Below, piece by piece: positions 10,811 through 24,235 of a stretch of 64,000 nt of DNA. The notes under the pieces were generated by a model, which was given only the letters and a program-made list of their open reading frames with translations, was not told the DNA's origin and searched no databases. The stretch is from Urechis unicinctus (Eukaryota > Annelida > Polychaeta > Xenopneusta > Urechidae): positions 37,523,531-37,587,530 of the forward strand of contig CM067355.1 of the NCBI GenBank assembly GCA_034190875.2, written 5' to 3'. Within the stretch, counting starts at the first letter, position 1. Each line of letters starts with the position of its first letter. The translations under genes and the position numbers were made by a program.

Positions 10811-13010
10811 TATCGATGATATTTCATGTGGGACATAAGGAATATAAACTACAAACTGTCTGTTGTTAAGTGGAAACCGTTCAACATAAATAAGGTTTAC
10901 TTTTTGACACGATTAGGGAAATAAGGTTTACAGATTAATTGAGGACGATTAGGGAAAGGTAAAGGCCATGCCCATCTCGTTAGTAAAATTCCTACGTGTG
11001 TACTGCAAATCACAGACCTAGTTTAAGCCGACATATAATCAATATTTGAAACAGTTGAACACACTACTGTAAACTTATTGGAAACGCGTTATGAACAGGA
11101 TAGTTTGCTAAACCAGTCAAGAATGGTTTACAAACGACCAGCAAATATTCGTCTGCTTTTGGTGATAAAGGTAAGGGTCTCTAAAGCGTGCCCTCGTTGT
11201 TATTGATAAAGCGCGCATTTGCGTTCATTACGAATAAGTAAGTACATAAGGTTGGATAATACCGTAACAATATTCTTTTTGCTTCCTGTTTTACATCATA
11301 CTCATTTACATTCATTAATTGGCTCTCTTTTTTTCGGCATGGAAAAGTTATTCTTCTGATGGCCAAATGTACAAATGCAAGGTTAAATCCCAGCTGTAGA
11401 AGTTTACAACTTTGCAAACGCAGTATCAACATTAACAACGCAAGCATCACTCATTAAGAGTATACGCTTCTGCGGTGCTTGTTTGAAGACAATTCATCTG
11501 TTTGTTGCCCAAATGGATGGTTTATTAATTGATATGACAAATCATTGACCATCCAGCAAGCAAGGGTACATTTGCATGAACCTCCGGTAAATTAACCATG
11601 CCCAAATCATATTGCTCTGATTGGAATTACTGTCTTTTTGGAGCTGCCGATGACTCCACGCTTTCATGCTGTCTATCATACACCAAATGGGACTCTAAAC
11701 CATGTACTAAATACACAACTTCCGATTCATTTGTCGCTGGAAAACAATGTTTCAGAATGAATTGTTCTGATGACAAACTAACAGTTCGTGTTCTTTGTAA
11801 TCAAACAAGATGATGGATTCACCCGTTGCCAAATAAATTCCATTGAAGTCCTATCGGATATCGATAATGGATGTTTCATCGCTCCATCAAGCTCTAAGTA
11901 TGCAGGTAGTCGACTGCGATGATTAGCAAATTAATGACCGTCAATGGAACAGGTGCTGCTGCATGTTTTGATTCGCATCAATATGCAATTACAAAAATAT
12001 TGTGCAGTAGCGTGTGAATCATGTGCGTTAATACGCGAGATAACATCAGTAATGTCACGATAGCTTGAGCAGTTTTACTCCTTGTTGTCATGCATCCCTG
12101 CCTGTATAATAGTGATGCATTATTTAGAAAGTGAAGAGCTGTCATGTTTGCTTAAGTAGAATATTATATCGAAAACAAATAAATGGACAGTTTAGTATCA
12201 TTTGCGATAATTCGAGTATGAGCACTAGCATGCTTCTTTAGTAATCCAAATTTTTATTATGGCAATAACATAATAAATTAAGAAGCCATGAAGATTTTGG
12301 CACCATGTGACATTGACATTGCCGGAAGTGAACAGGGCAGGTAGGAGTCACGACGATCAAACAATTGTATCATTAGTCCGTGGTTATATGGCGAGCATGC
12401 AAGGGCTTAGCGGATTGGAGTACATCGCCGAGCAAACATTGCATCAGTTGAAAGCAAAGGCGTGTTACAATGCAGCAGTGAAACTGTTTTAGAACCATTA
12501 ATCACCTTGAGTGCACCACCCATAAAGCTTCGAATATTCCTGGTGGCTAACGAACGGTCGCTGGTGAGGCAACATAGAAACAAATCAAGCATTCACAAAG
12601 CCTTGATTTCAATATATGGCTGTGGCTGCCTCAGACCAAAACTAAGCTTAACATATCTCCTTCCAGGGGGCTATTATCTCGTATTTACCATTCAGTACAT
12701 TACATTCATGATCGTTAAACGTTTGGTTTATATGAACCAAAGTTCCAAGGGTCTTTATAATGGAGACTCAACACGATATATATTGATTTTATAACCGCCA
12801 TTTTGTGCGCCTCTCATTTAAAACATGCCCTCACGTTCACCTGCTATTCATCCTACCATCCATGTTTCAGACAAGCTGCAAGTCATTTATGGCAACACTT
12901 AAATGTCGCAACACCAAAGATAAATAATACATCGTCTTACTTGGTTCAAATGCAAACTGAGCCAGACGAGAAAAATATTCCTGCATCGCTCTTTAACAAA
13001 AAATGTCTGA
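10811..13010. other. Noncoding interval
   Basis: No convincing gene. A short imperfect tandem motif (GATTAGGGAAA) occurs twice near 10910-10965. Frames of 60-110 codons at 11.2-12.8 kb show no recognisable domain, signal or splice support. A short GCTGCAAGTCATTTATGGC segment near 12879 recurs near 51988 and probably belongs to duplication D1. Confidence 0.45.
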
Positions 13011-13014
13011 GATG

Positions 13015-13470
13015 TTCTTTGTCCCCATAATCCCGACTAAGGAACGTTTTCACACGGCTGCGCATAGAATGTCCAACACAACTAAGTGACACATATGAGC
13101 ACAATGTTAACACAATCAGTATAACCGATTAATTATGCATGTATATCATTGCATAATTGTGGGAGCTTGTGCTTTTTTCGTCTGGGTAGTTACTGAAAAC
13201 TTGATATTTATGTCGACGAACGCTGCACTAGTCATTATGCTTCTGTTATCTGAGCCATAAAGGTGTCATATTCTTTCCATTACTCCATGTACATATATAC
13301 GATGAGTTATGGGTGGCAACAGGTCGGATATTTGCTCCTGATTAATGTTAATGACAAGTTGCATACATTGGTAATTGCTGAAATGGGCTGTGATATTAGC
13401 ATGCGCTGTTCTAATGGCGAAAGAGAGCACAGCAATGACTTTGATACCCGCAAGTGTGAACTTTTAAGCG
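13015..13470. repeat. Local duplication D1, copy 1
   Basis: Diverged copy of 52080-52500 and, in part, of 54790-54995. Shared landmarks with copy 2 include TTATGTCGACGAACGCTG, TGGGAGCTTGTGC/TCGGAGCGTGTGC and ATATTTGCTCCTGATTAATG/ATATTTGCTCCTCATTAATT. Shared with copy 3 are TTTCCATTACTC and GACTTTGATACCCGCAAG/GACTCTGATACACGCAAG. A 94-codon frame at 13263-13547 spans this copy, but its counterparts are disrupted, so coding status is doubtful. Confidence 0.75.
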
Positions 13471-15973
13471 ATTCTCAACCCATACTTTCTTTTATCATTT
13501 CCAAATACAAGGGAATAGACTCTGCCCAAAATTATCACCCTTGTTAATTCCGCTTGGCTTAATAAAGAAAGAGTGTAATCAATGAGACAAACGCTATTTC
13601 ATGCATGTTTGCAATACAATGTAGCAAATCTTATTTTGGATAGCACGTTTTGTAGAATGTGCAAAGCTCGAATATTATGTATAAGAATATGTCAACAAAT
13701 CACGAGAGCTAAAGCAGACATTTTAATGATGAGGAAAAGCTGGCAAGCCCGCCAGTAACCATTCAAGCTGAAACACCAGCCATTAACCTGCTTGGGGGTA
13801 ATATATCCACCTGACAGAGACATATGTTGTGAAAAGAGTAATCACGTTTTGGGCACTATTATTAGCTTCTGGTGGCCCCGGTATACGTTAGAAGTATTAT
13901 AAGTTCGGATAATATAGATCACAGTTACAAGTGACATTGCGTAAATACATAATTGCATCCACCGCTGCTTCTTGCAAGCCTAGTTTTTACCCAGCTTTGT
14001 TGCATTGTCAATAATTAATAACGAACAGTTCCTTCATGATATATTGCAACAGCAATTGTACGAATAACATATATTTTTAAATTGTCTTGGCATTACTGTC
14101 TTGGCACGTTATTGCGTGGATCTCCCAGTAACTTTGAATGGTGCAACTATATGTGCCAGCCATATAACTGCGCAAAGAACTGGTGTTCTATAATGAAATG
14201 TTGATGCCGCTGGTCAGTTATCATTAGCTAGTACCGCCCATTTCATCAAGACAAGAATAGATGCCGTGGAACGCATGTCTGAAATTATACTTATCGTCTG
14301 CTTTCAATTGCCCAATATATGGCATTGGTCATGGGTATATATATTTGCATGAGACTGTAAATGTTGACTGATGATGGAATGTATGCCTGGCACAACACAA
14401 TGACACAAAACAGCGCTTTTGATCGATTATTTCAACATCAAATCGTAACCTATTTGAACGATAGATGATGGATTGGGCTTCAAGTTAGTGCATGATATAA
14501 CGCGGATGTCAACACATTACTGTAGTTAGACAATGTTTGCTGCAAATCAGTATATCAATGGATTGCAGTATCATTCCATGATATTATTTGTCGAGTAAGA
14601 TTGCATCCAGCATTAACCTGGACAAAATAATAGATAGATACAGTAAGTGAAAGCCCCGCTCTCATGCATACAATACCATTTTGTCATTCTACAGAACAAG
14701 TCGCATCAACAACTAGTTGGTTGTTGAAAATGTACACTGATGCCAAAGAAAATGTTATAGTCATCGCCAAATGTCTAATTAAGGCGCTATATAGGATTCT
14801 GTGTTTCCGTGCAATATGAAATAAACGAAGATCGCTTAGTACATAGAAAAAATAAGCTTGTCGTGAAACTCTTATTAGCACTGCGGGTATACATCATATC
14901 TGCTCGCTCCACTGAACAGCATACCTAACTTTTTAATGGCTCAATTAATGCATACAGGTGTACTGACAGTCCAAACTACCCCATCATGTCTAGATAGGGT
15001 TTTTCAGAGATGACATTACAATACCTGCCGGCGAACATTTATAGAAAAAGTTTATTCATCAATGTTTGCGTTGTTTAGAGAATGTTATCTTGTTAAAAAA
15101 TATCTCAATTTATATTTATGACCGGTGCTCAAACCGTGTCATTTGATATTCGTTTTCGTAATGAGCATCGTTAAACTGGTGTCAAATTATTGCAGGGTGT
15201 CACAACCTTAGTTGAAGGAAAGTAATTTTACAAAGTGATGGGATGCTCGTAAACTTCAACCTTCCCCCACCCACGCTCTCGTACATCTCATGTGTGGATA
15301 CACACAACAAATCAGTAACCGTAACGGTCGTAAAATGGTCGACCTTTTTTGTGACGCTGGTAAATAATTTTCTCATTAACAGTTAAGCTGCAAATCTACG
15401 AGATCTTACACTACATTTAAAGACCAATCTTAGTCTGAATGCTAGACATGTAATGTTACGTATAATGTCATAACTTTGCTATGATCATATATTCTGAACA
15501 TTACATGGACGGTGTGTCCGATTCCACGGACTCGGAAATTTGCTGGGCTGTGTCTGCTGGGCTTGCAGGTCCGTCTTACGTAAAGAATTCGTTAAACATT
15601 AGTTCTAGTGGCGTATTGGAAATGTTTTCTACAATTGATCTCTCCGTTTTACAACAAAGAATTAAACTCAAACATATCTCTCTCAGAAGTACGCTGTCTA
15701 TACATGTATCTATGATTTGTTTATGGTTTTGTAACGTTGATGGAAACCATTAATACTGGCATTTTATATCAATGTGGAATTCAACATTCAGGGTGAAAGA
15801 TTGTTACTATGCATTTGAATTAACGTAATTACATTATCTACCCATTTGCACGAACCGTGAGCTATTGTTTGTCATTTTGCGTCATTGTACAAATCATGGC
15901 TGCATTCTCATGACGATTCAACAGTCAAAATATCCCGTAAATGTCCACTCCAATATCAAGTTTCAGAAAACCC
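13471..15973. other. Noncoding interval before the satellite
   Basis: AT-rich sequence without a supported gene. The longest frame (15481-15753, 90 codons) has no recognisable domain or signal peptide. Confidence 0.45.
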
Positions 15974-18900
15974 AAGTAGAATTAAGAGGACCAAAGAGGC
16001 TCGTCTTTATCATTGATAGTGGAACTAAGAGAACCAACGAGACTCGCCTGTATCATTAATAGTATATCTAAGAGAACCAACGAGACTCGTCTGTATCATT
16101 GATAGTGGAATTAAGATGACCAAAGAGGCTCGTCTGTATCATTAATAGTGGAACTAAGATGACCAACGAGACTCACCTGTATCATTGATAATGGAACTAA
16201 GTGGACAAGCGAGACTCGCCTGTATCATTGATAGTGGAACTAGGAGGATCAAAGAGGCTCGTCTGTATCATTGATAGTGGAACTAAGAGGACCAACGAGA
16301 CTCACCTGTATCATTGATAGTGGAACTTAGTGGGCCAGAGAGACTCGCCTGTATCATTGATAGTGGAACTAAGAGAACCAACGACACTCGCCTGTATCAT
16401 TGATAGTAGATCTAAAAGGACTAACGAGACTCGTCTGTATTATTGATTGTAGAACTACGAGGACCAACGAGACTCGCCCGTTTCAATGATAGTGGAACTA
16501 AGAGGACAAGCAAAACTCTCTTGTATCATTGATAGTGGAACTAAGAGGACCAACGAGACTCGTCTGTATTATTGATAGTAGATCTAAGAGGACCAACGAG
16601 ACTCGCCTGTATCATTGATAATGGAAATAAGGGGGCCTACAAGACCCTCTTAGTATCATTGATAGTAGAACTAAGAGGACCAACAAGACCCGCCCGTTAC
16701 ATTGATAATGGAACTAAGATGACCAAAGAGGCTCGTCTGTATCATTGACAGTGGAACTAAGCGGACAAGCGAGACTCGCCTGTATCATTGATAGTGGAAC
16801 TAAGAGGACCAACGAGACTCGCCTTTATCATTGATAGTGGAACTAAGAGAACCAACGAGACTCGCCCGTTTCATTGATACTGGAACTTAGAGGTCTAGCG
16901 AGACTCGCCTGTATCATTGATAGTGGAACAAAGAGGACCAACGAGACTCACCCGTTTCTTTGATAGTGGAACTAAGAGGACAAGCAAGACTTGCCTGTAT
17001 CACTGATAGTAGATCTAAGAGGACCAACGAGACTCGTCTGTATTATTGATAGTAGATCTAAGAGGACCAACGAGACTCGCCTGTATCATTGATAATTGAA
17101 CTAAGGGGGCCTACAAGACCCTCTTAGTATCATTGATAGTAGATCTAAGAGGACCAACGAGACTCGTCTGTATTATTGATACTTGAACTACGAGGACAAG
17201 CGAGACTCGCCTGTATCATTGAAAGTGGAATTAAGAGGACCAAAGAGGCTCGTCTTTATCATTGATAGTGGAACTAAGAGAACCAACAAGACTCGCCTGT
17301 ATCATTAATAGTATGATCTAGAACCAACGAGACTCGTCTGTATCATTGATAGTGGAATTAAGATGACCAAGAGGCTCGTCTGTATCATTAATAGTGGAAC
17401 TAAGATGGCCAACGAGACTCACCTAAGATAATGGAACTAAGTGGACAAGCGAGACTCGCCTGTATCATTGATAGTGGAACTAGGAGGATCAAAGAGGCTC
17501 GTCTGTATCATTGATAGTGGAACTAAGAGGACCAACGAGACTCACCTGTATCATTGATAGTGGAACTTAGTGGGCCAGAGAGACTCGCCTGTATCATTGA
17601 TAGTGGAACTAAGAGAACCAACGACACTCGCCTGTATCATTGATAGTAGATCTAAAAGGACTAACGAGACTCGTCTGTATTATTGATAGTGGAACTACGA
17701 GGACCAACGAGACTCGCCTGTTTCAATGATAGTGGAACTAAGAGGACAAGGTATCATTGATAGTGGAACTAAGAGAGGACAACGAGACTCGTCTGTATTA
17801 TTGATAGTGGAACTAAGAGGACCAACGAGACTCGCCTGTATCATTGATAATGATAGGGGCCTACAAACTAGTATCATTGAAGAGAACTAAACAACAAGAC
17901 TCGCCTGTTACATTGATAATGGAACTAAATGACCAAAGAGGCTCGTCTGTATCATTGACAGTGGAACTAAGAGGACAAGCGAGACTCGCCTGTATCATTG
18001 ATAGTGGAACTAAGTGGAACCAGCGGGACTCGCCTTTATCATTGATAGTGGAACTAAGAGACCAACGAGACTCGCCTGTATCATTGATACTGAAACTTAG
18101 AGAACAAGCGAGACTCGAGATAGTGGAACAAAGAGGACCAACGAGACTCACCCGTTTCTTTGATAGTGGAACTAAGAGGACAAGCGAGACTTGCCTGTAT
18201 CATTGATAGTAGAACTAAGAGGACCAACGAGACTCGTCTGTATTATTGATAGTAGATCTAAGAGGACCAACGAGACTCGCCTGTATCATTGATAATTGAA
18301 CTAAGGGGGCCTACAAGACCCTCTTAGTATCATTGATAGTAGAACTAAGAGGACCAACGAGACTCGTCTGTATCATTGATACTGGAACTAAGAGGACAAG
18401 CGAGACTCGCCTGTATCATTGAAAGTGGAATTAAGAGGACAAAGAGGCTCGTCTTATCATTGATAAGAACTAAGAGGACCAACGAGACTCGCCTGTATTC
18501 ATTGATAGTGGAACAACGAGACTCGCCTGTTTCAATGATATGATTGAACAAAGAGAGACCAAAGAGGCTCGTCTGTATCATTGATAGTGGAACTAAGAGG
18601 ACCAACGAGACTCGCCTGTATCATTGATAGTGGAACTAAGAGGACCAAGCGAGACTCGCCTGTATCATTGATAGTGGAACTAAGAGGATCAAAGAGCCTC
18701 GTCTGTATCATTGATAGTGGAACTAAGAGGACCAGCGAGACTCACCTGTATCATTGATAGAACTTAGTGGGCCAGAGGACTCGCCTGTATCATTGATAGT
18801 GGAACTAAGAGAACCAACGACACTCGCCTGTATCATTGATAGTAGATCTAAGAGGACTAACGAGACTCGTCTGTATCATTGATAGTAGAACTAAGAGGAC

Positions 18901-21900
18901 CAACGAGACTCGCCCGTTTCATTGATAGTGGAACTAAGAGGAGCGAGACTCGCCTGTATCATTGATAGTGGGACTAAAGGACCAACGAGACTCGTCTGTG
19001 TATTGATTGATAGACCAACGAGACTCGCCTGTATCTAAGATGGACCAACGAGACTCGCCTCTTAGTATCATTGATAGTGAATAAGAGGAAACGGGAAGGG
19101 GGATAGTGGAACTAAGAGACCAACGAGACTCGTCTGTATCATCATTGATAGTAGAACTAAGAGACGGACCAAAGAGGACGAGACTCGCCTGTATCATTGA
19201 TAGTGGAACTAAGAGGACCAACGAGACTCGCCTGTATCGCCTGTATCTTTGATAGTGGAACTAAGTGGGACAAGCGAGACTCGCCTGTATCATTGATAGT
19301 AGATCTATTGTATAGTGGAACTAAGAGGACCAACGAGACTCGCCTGTATCATTGATAGTGGAACTAAGGGGAGACCCAACGAGACTCGACCAACGAGACT
19401 CGTCGTATATTATGATAGTGGAACTAAGAGGACAAGCGAGACTCGCCTGTATCATTGATAGTGGAATTAAGAGGACCAAAGAGACTCGTCTTTATCATTG
19501 ATAGTGGAACTAAGAGGACCAACGAGACTCGCCTGTATCATTGATAGTTGATAGAACCAACGAGACTCGTCTATTGATAGTGGACTAAGAGGACCAACGA
19601 GACTCGTCTGTATCATTGATAGTGGAACTAAGAGGCCAACGAGACTCACCTGTATCATTGATAGTGGAACGAGACTAGTGGAGTGGAACTAGAGACTCGC
19701 CTGTATCATTGATAGTGGAACTAAGAGGACCAACGAGACTCGCCTGTATCATTGATAGTGGAACTAAGAGAACCAACGAGACTCGCCTGTATCATTGATA
19801 GTGGAACTAAGAGACCAACGAGACTCGCCTGTATCTGATAGTAGATCTAAAAGGATAGTCGTCTGTATTATTGATTGTAACTACGAGGACCAACGAGACT
19901 CGCCCGTTTCAATGATGATAGTGGAACTAAGAGGACAAGCAAGACTCTCTTGTATCATTGATAGTGGAACTAAGAGGACCAACGAGACTCGTCTGTATTA
20001 TTGATAGTAGAACTAAGAGGACCAACGAGACTCGCCTGTATCATTGATAATGGAAATAAGGGGGCCTACAAGACCCTCTTAGTATCATTGATAGTAGAAC
20101 TAAGAGGACCAACAAGACCCGCCCGTTACATTGATAATGGAACTAAGATGACCAAAGAGGCTCGTCTGTATCATTGACAGTGGAACTAAGCGGACAAGCG
20201 AGACTCGCCTGTATCATTGATAGTGGAACTAAGTGGGCCAGCGGGACTCGCCTTTATCATTGATAGTGGAACTAAGAGAACCAACGAGACTCGCCCGTTT
20301 CATTGATACTGGAACTTAGAGGTCTAGCGAGACTCGCCTGTATCATTGATAGTGGAACAAAGAGGACCAACGAGACTCACCCGTTTCTTTGATAGTGGAA
20401 CTAAGAGGACAAGCAAGACTTGCCTGTATCACTGATAGTAGATCTAAGAGGACCAACGAGACTCGTCTGTATTATTGATAGTAGATCTAAGAGGACCAAC
20501 GAGACTCGCCTGTATCATTGATAATTGAACTAAGGGGGCCTACAAGACCCTCTTAGTATCATTGATAGTAGATCTAAGAGGACCAACGAGACTCGTCTGT
20601 ATTATTGATACTTGAACTACGAGGACAAGCGAGACTCGCCTGTATCATTGAAAGTGGAATTAAGAGGACCAAAGAGGCTCGTCTTTATCATTGATAGTGG
20701 AACTAAGAGAACCAACGAGACTCGCCTGTATCATTAATAGTATATCTAAGAGAACCAACGAGACTCGTCTGTATCATTGATAGTGGAATTAAGATGACCA
20801 AAGAGGCTCGTCTGTATCATTAATAGTGGAACTAAGATGACCAACGAGACTCACCTGTATCATTGATAAGTGGAACTAAGAGGGACAAGCGAGACTCGCC
20901 TGTATCATTGATAGTGGAACTAAGAGGATCGAGACTCGTCTGTATCATTGATAGTGGAACTAAGAGGACCAACGAGACTCACCTGTATCTTTGATAGTGG
21001 AACTAAGTGGGCCAGCGAGACTCACCTGTATCATTGATAGTGGAACAAAGAGAACCAACGAGACTCGTCTGTATTATGGATAGTGGAACTACGAGGACCA
21101 ACGAGACTCGCCCGTATCAATGATAGTGGAACTAAGAGGACCAACGAGACTCGCCTGTATCTGGTATCATTGTATCATTGATAGGAACTAAGAGGACCAG
21201 CGAGACTCGCCTGTATCATTGATAGTGGAACTAAGAGGACCAACGAGACTCGCCTGTATCATTGATAGTGGAACTAAGAGGACCAACGAGACTCGCCTGT
21301 ATCATTGATAGTGGAACTAAGAGGACCAACGAGACTCGTCTGTATCATGATAGTGGAACTAAGAGGAACCAAACGAGACTCGCCCTGTATCATTGATAGT
21401 GGAACTAAGAGGACCAGCGAGACTCGCCTGTATCATTGATAGTGGAACTAAGAGGGACCAGCGAGACTCGCCTGTATCATTGATAGTGGAACTAAGAGAA
21501 CCAACGAGACTCGCCTGTATCATTGATAGTGGAACTAAGAGGACCAACGAGACTCGCCTGTATCATTGATAGTGGAACTAAGAGGACAAGCGAGACTCGC
21601 CTGTATCATTGATAGTGGAACTAAGAGGACCAGCGAGACTCGCCTGTATCATTGATAGTGGAACTAAGAGGACCGAGACTCGTCTGTATCATTGATAGTG
21701 GAACTAAGAGGACCAGCGAGACTCGCCTGTATCATTGATAGTGGAACTAAGAGGACCAACGAGACTCGCCTGTATCATTGATAATGGAACTAAGAGGACC
21801 AACGAGACTGCCTGTATCATAGTGGAACTAAGAGGACAACCCTCTTAGTATCATTGATAGTAGAACTAAGAGGACCAACGAGACTCGCCCGTTACATTGA

Positions 21901-23264
21901 TAGTGGAACTAAGATGACCAACGAGACTCGCCCGTTTCATTGATACTGGAACTAAGAGGTCAAGCGAGACTCGCCTGTATCATTGATAGTGGAACAAAGA
22001 GGACCAACGAGACTCTCCTGTATCATTGATAGTGAAACTAAGAGAACCAACGAGACTCACCCGTTTCTGTGATAGTGGAACTAAGAGGACAAGCAAGACT
22101 TGCTTGTATCACTGATAGTAGATCTAAGAGAACCAACGAGACTCGTCTGTATTATTGATAGTGGAACTAAGAGGGCCAGCGAGACTCGCTTGTATCATTG
22201 ATAGTGGAACTAAGTGGGCCAGCTAGACTCGCCTGTATCATTGATAGTGGAACTAAGAGAACCAACGACACTCGCCTGTATCATTGATAGTAGATCTAAG
22301 AGGACCAACCGAACTCGTCTGTATTATTGATAGTGGAACTATGAGGACCAACGAGACTCGCCCGTTTCAATGATAGTGGAACTAAGTGGACAAGCGAGAC
22401 TCGCCTGTATCATTGATAGTGGAACTAAGAGGACCAAAGAGGCTCGTCTGTATCATTGATAGTTGGAACTAAGAGGACCAACGAGACTCGCCTGTATCAT
22501 TGATAATGGAACTAAGGGGGCCTACAAGACCCTCTTAGTATCATTGATAGTAGAACTAAGAGGACCAACGAGACTCGTCCGTTACATTGATAGTGGAACT
22601 AAGATGACCAACGAGACTCGCCCGTTTCAATGATACTGGAACTAAGAGGTCAAGCGAGACTCGCCTGTATCATTGATAGTGGAACAAAGAGGACCAAATA
22701 GACTCTCCTGTATCATTGATAGTGGAACTAAGAGGACCAACGAGACTCACCCGTTTCTTTGATAGTGGAACTAAGAGGACAAGCAAGACCTGCCTGTATC
22801 ATTGATAGATGATCTAAGAGAACCAACGAGACTCGTCTGTATTATTGATAGCGGAACTAAGAGGGCCAGCGAGACTCGTGCCTGTATCATTGATAGTGGA
22901 ACTAAGAGGACCAGCGAGACTCGCCTGTATCATTGATAGTGGAACTAAGAGGACCAGCGAGACTCGCCTGTATCATTGATAGTGGAACTAAGAGGACCAA
23001 CGAGACTCGCCTGTATCATTGATAGTGGAACAAGGACCAGCGAGAGCGCTGTTCATTGATAGTGGAACATGGAAAGCGAGACCTGAATTAATCGAGCATG
23101 ATCTGAAGGAACTTATCGAGACTCGCCGACTATTGTTGGAACTAAGAGGGCCAGCGAATGCCTGAATCATTGATAGTGGAACAGCGTTACCAGCGAGACT
23201 CGCCTGTATCATTGATAGTTGAACTAATTGACCAGCGAGACTCGCCTGTATCATTGATAGTGGA
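15974..23264. repeat. 43-bp satellite array, about 170 units
   Basis: Tandem array of a 43-bp monomer, measured from CAACGAGACT at 21241 to its recurrence at 21284. The consensus parts are GATAGTGGAACTAAGAGGAC, then CAACGAGACTCGCCTG, then TATCATT. Each unit carries the 5-bp inverted repeat TATCA-T-TGATA. Variants (CGAGACTCGTCTG, AAAGAGGCTCGTC, GACAAGCGAGAC, GGGGGCCTACAAGACC) recur in ordered blocks with a period near 1.2 kb. The middle of the array (about 21.2-21.8 kb) is the most homogeneous. Because 43 is not divisible by 3, each frame returns only every 129 bp. The short minus-strand frames (Ser/Leu/Ile-rich, SMIQASLVGPLSSTIND) are translations of the repeat. Confidence 0.97.
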
Positions 23265-23814
23265 CACACGAGTATCATGGTAATTTGAGACAAGGTCCAG
23301 TGTTTAGCGCTTTTGTTAAATTTTGCACATGGAAATAAACCTGAATTAGTCGAGCATGCCTGGCTTATCTAGGCCGACTATTGTTCCAGATGAGAATGAG
23401 AATATGGGGTTGCACAGCGTTAACAAGCTTCCTATTTTGATATTGCTCTTGTGACTTGCTGCCAATGATGACACATAACTATCAATAAAGTTCGAGGATT
23501 ACACATTTTTGAACACATACCGAACTAAGATACCTCGTCAAAGATGCACCCTTTTAAGTCGGTATTAGCTTGTACCTCAGCTTTACATTATTTTCTAGAA
23601 CCATGGCCATGCGTTGGAATATTGTGAATTAAGCTGACACCTTAATCTCTGCTTGCTACATATAAGACGCCAAAAGAGAACATTTGCAACGTAGACCAAA
23701 TAAATAAGCACATTATGATATGTAGTTACACATTTTGATGAGTAATTTAATAAATAGATCAATGCATAAGATAAGATACTTTATGCGACATCTTCAATTT
23801 GCTTGCCACGAGCT
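23265..23814. other. Array-edge flank
   Basis: Unique sequence to the right of the satellite. Its first part (about 23317-23386) has a diverged duplicate embedded within the array edge at about 23067-23138. Otherwise nothing was recognised. Confidence 0.55.
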
Positions 23815-24235
23815 TCTTATAAGTTATTAATTCAGCATATAATGGTATGTTTCTTCGCGGCGCATCGTCCCCGCCCAAAAGCTCTAAACTGGAGAATTGC
23901 TTTTATACATTGCGATTGAAATCATACGTCTTATTGTGGGTTTTGTTGGCCAAATGTTACACACGTGCACGTAACATTCAACGGCCCCATTAATATAAAT
24001 TCCATTACGGGTAGAAGTACAGTATTAAAGCTGCTGTCCTTAATGTAATGGCTTACGTAATGCTTGTATATTACTGAACGGGTTACGGGAAAAAATCATA
24101 TAGTTAATGTAAGCCTCATCACAAGCATCAATGTGTTTCGTCCACAAATGATTTACTTGGTGTCACTTATAGACGCAAACGCCAATGCTTTTAAAACAAG
24201 CTGACATCCGATATAAACCATGTTCTAACGGTAAC
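23815..24235. repeat. Local duplication D2, left block, copy 1
   Basis: Diverged copy of about 58485-59060. Shared landmarks are GCGCATCGTCCCC/ACGCATCGTCCCC, TTTCGTCCACAAATGATTTA/GTTCGTCCACATATGATTTA, TTACTTGGTGTCACTTAT and GACATCCGATATAAAC. No gene was recognised within it. Confidence 0.8.

Noticed and set aside
15974-23264. Regular direct repeats resembling a CRISPR array
   Set aside because: The 43-bp units are head to tail with no unique spacers, no cas genes are present, and the sequence is from an animal genome. It is a satellite.
17695-23293. Minus-strand frames rich in SMIQASLVGPLSSTIND
   Set aside because: They come from the satellite monomer; the 43-bp period shifts frame each unit, and the frames have no signal, start context or conserved ends.
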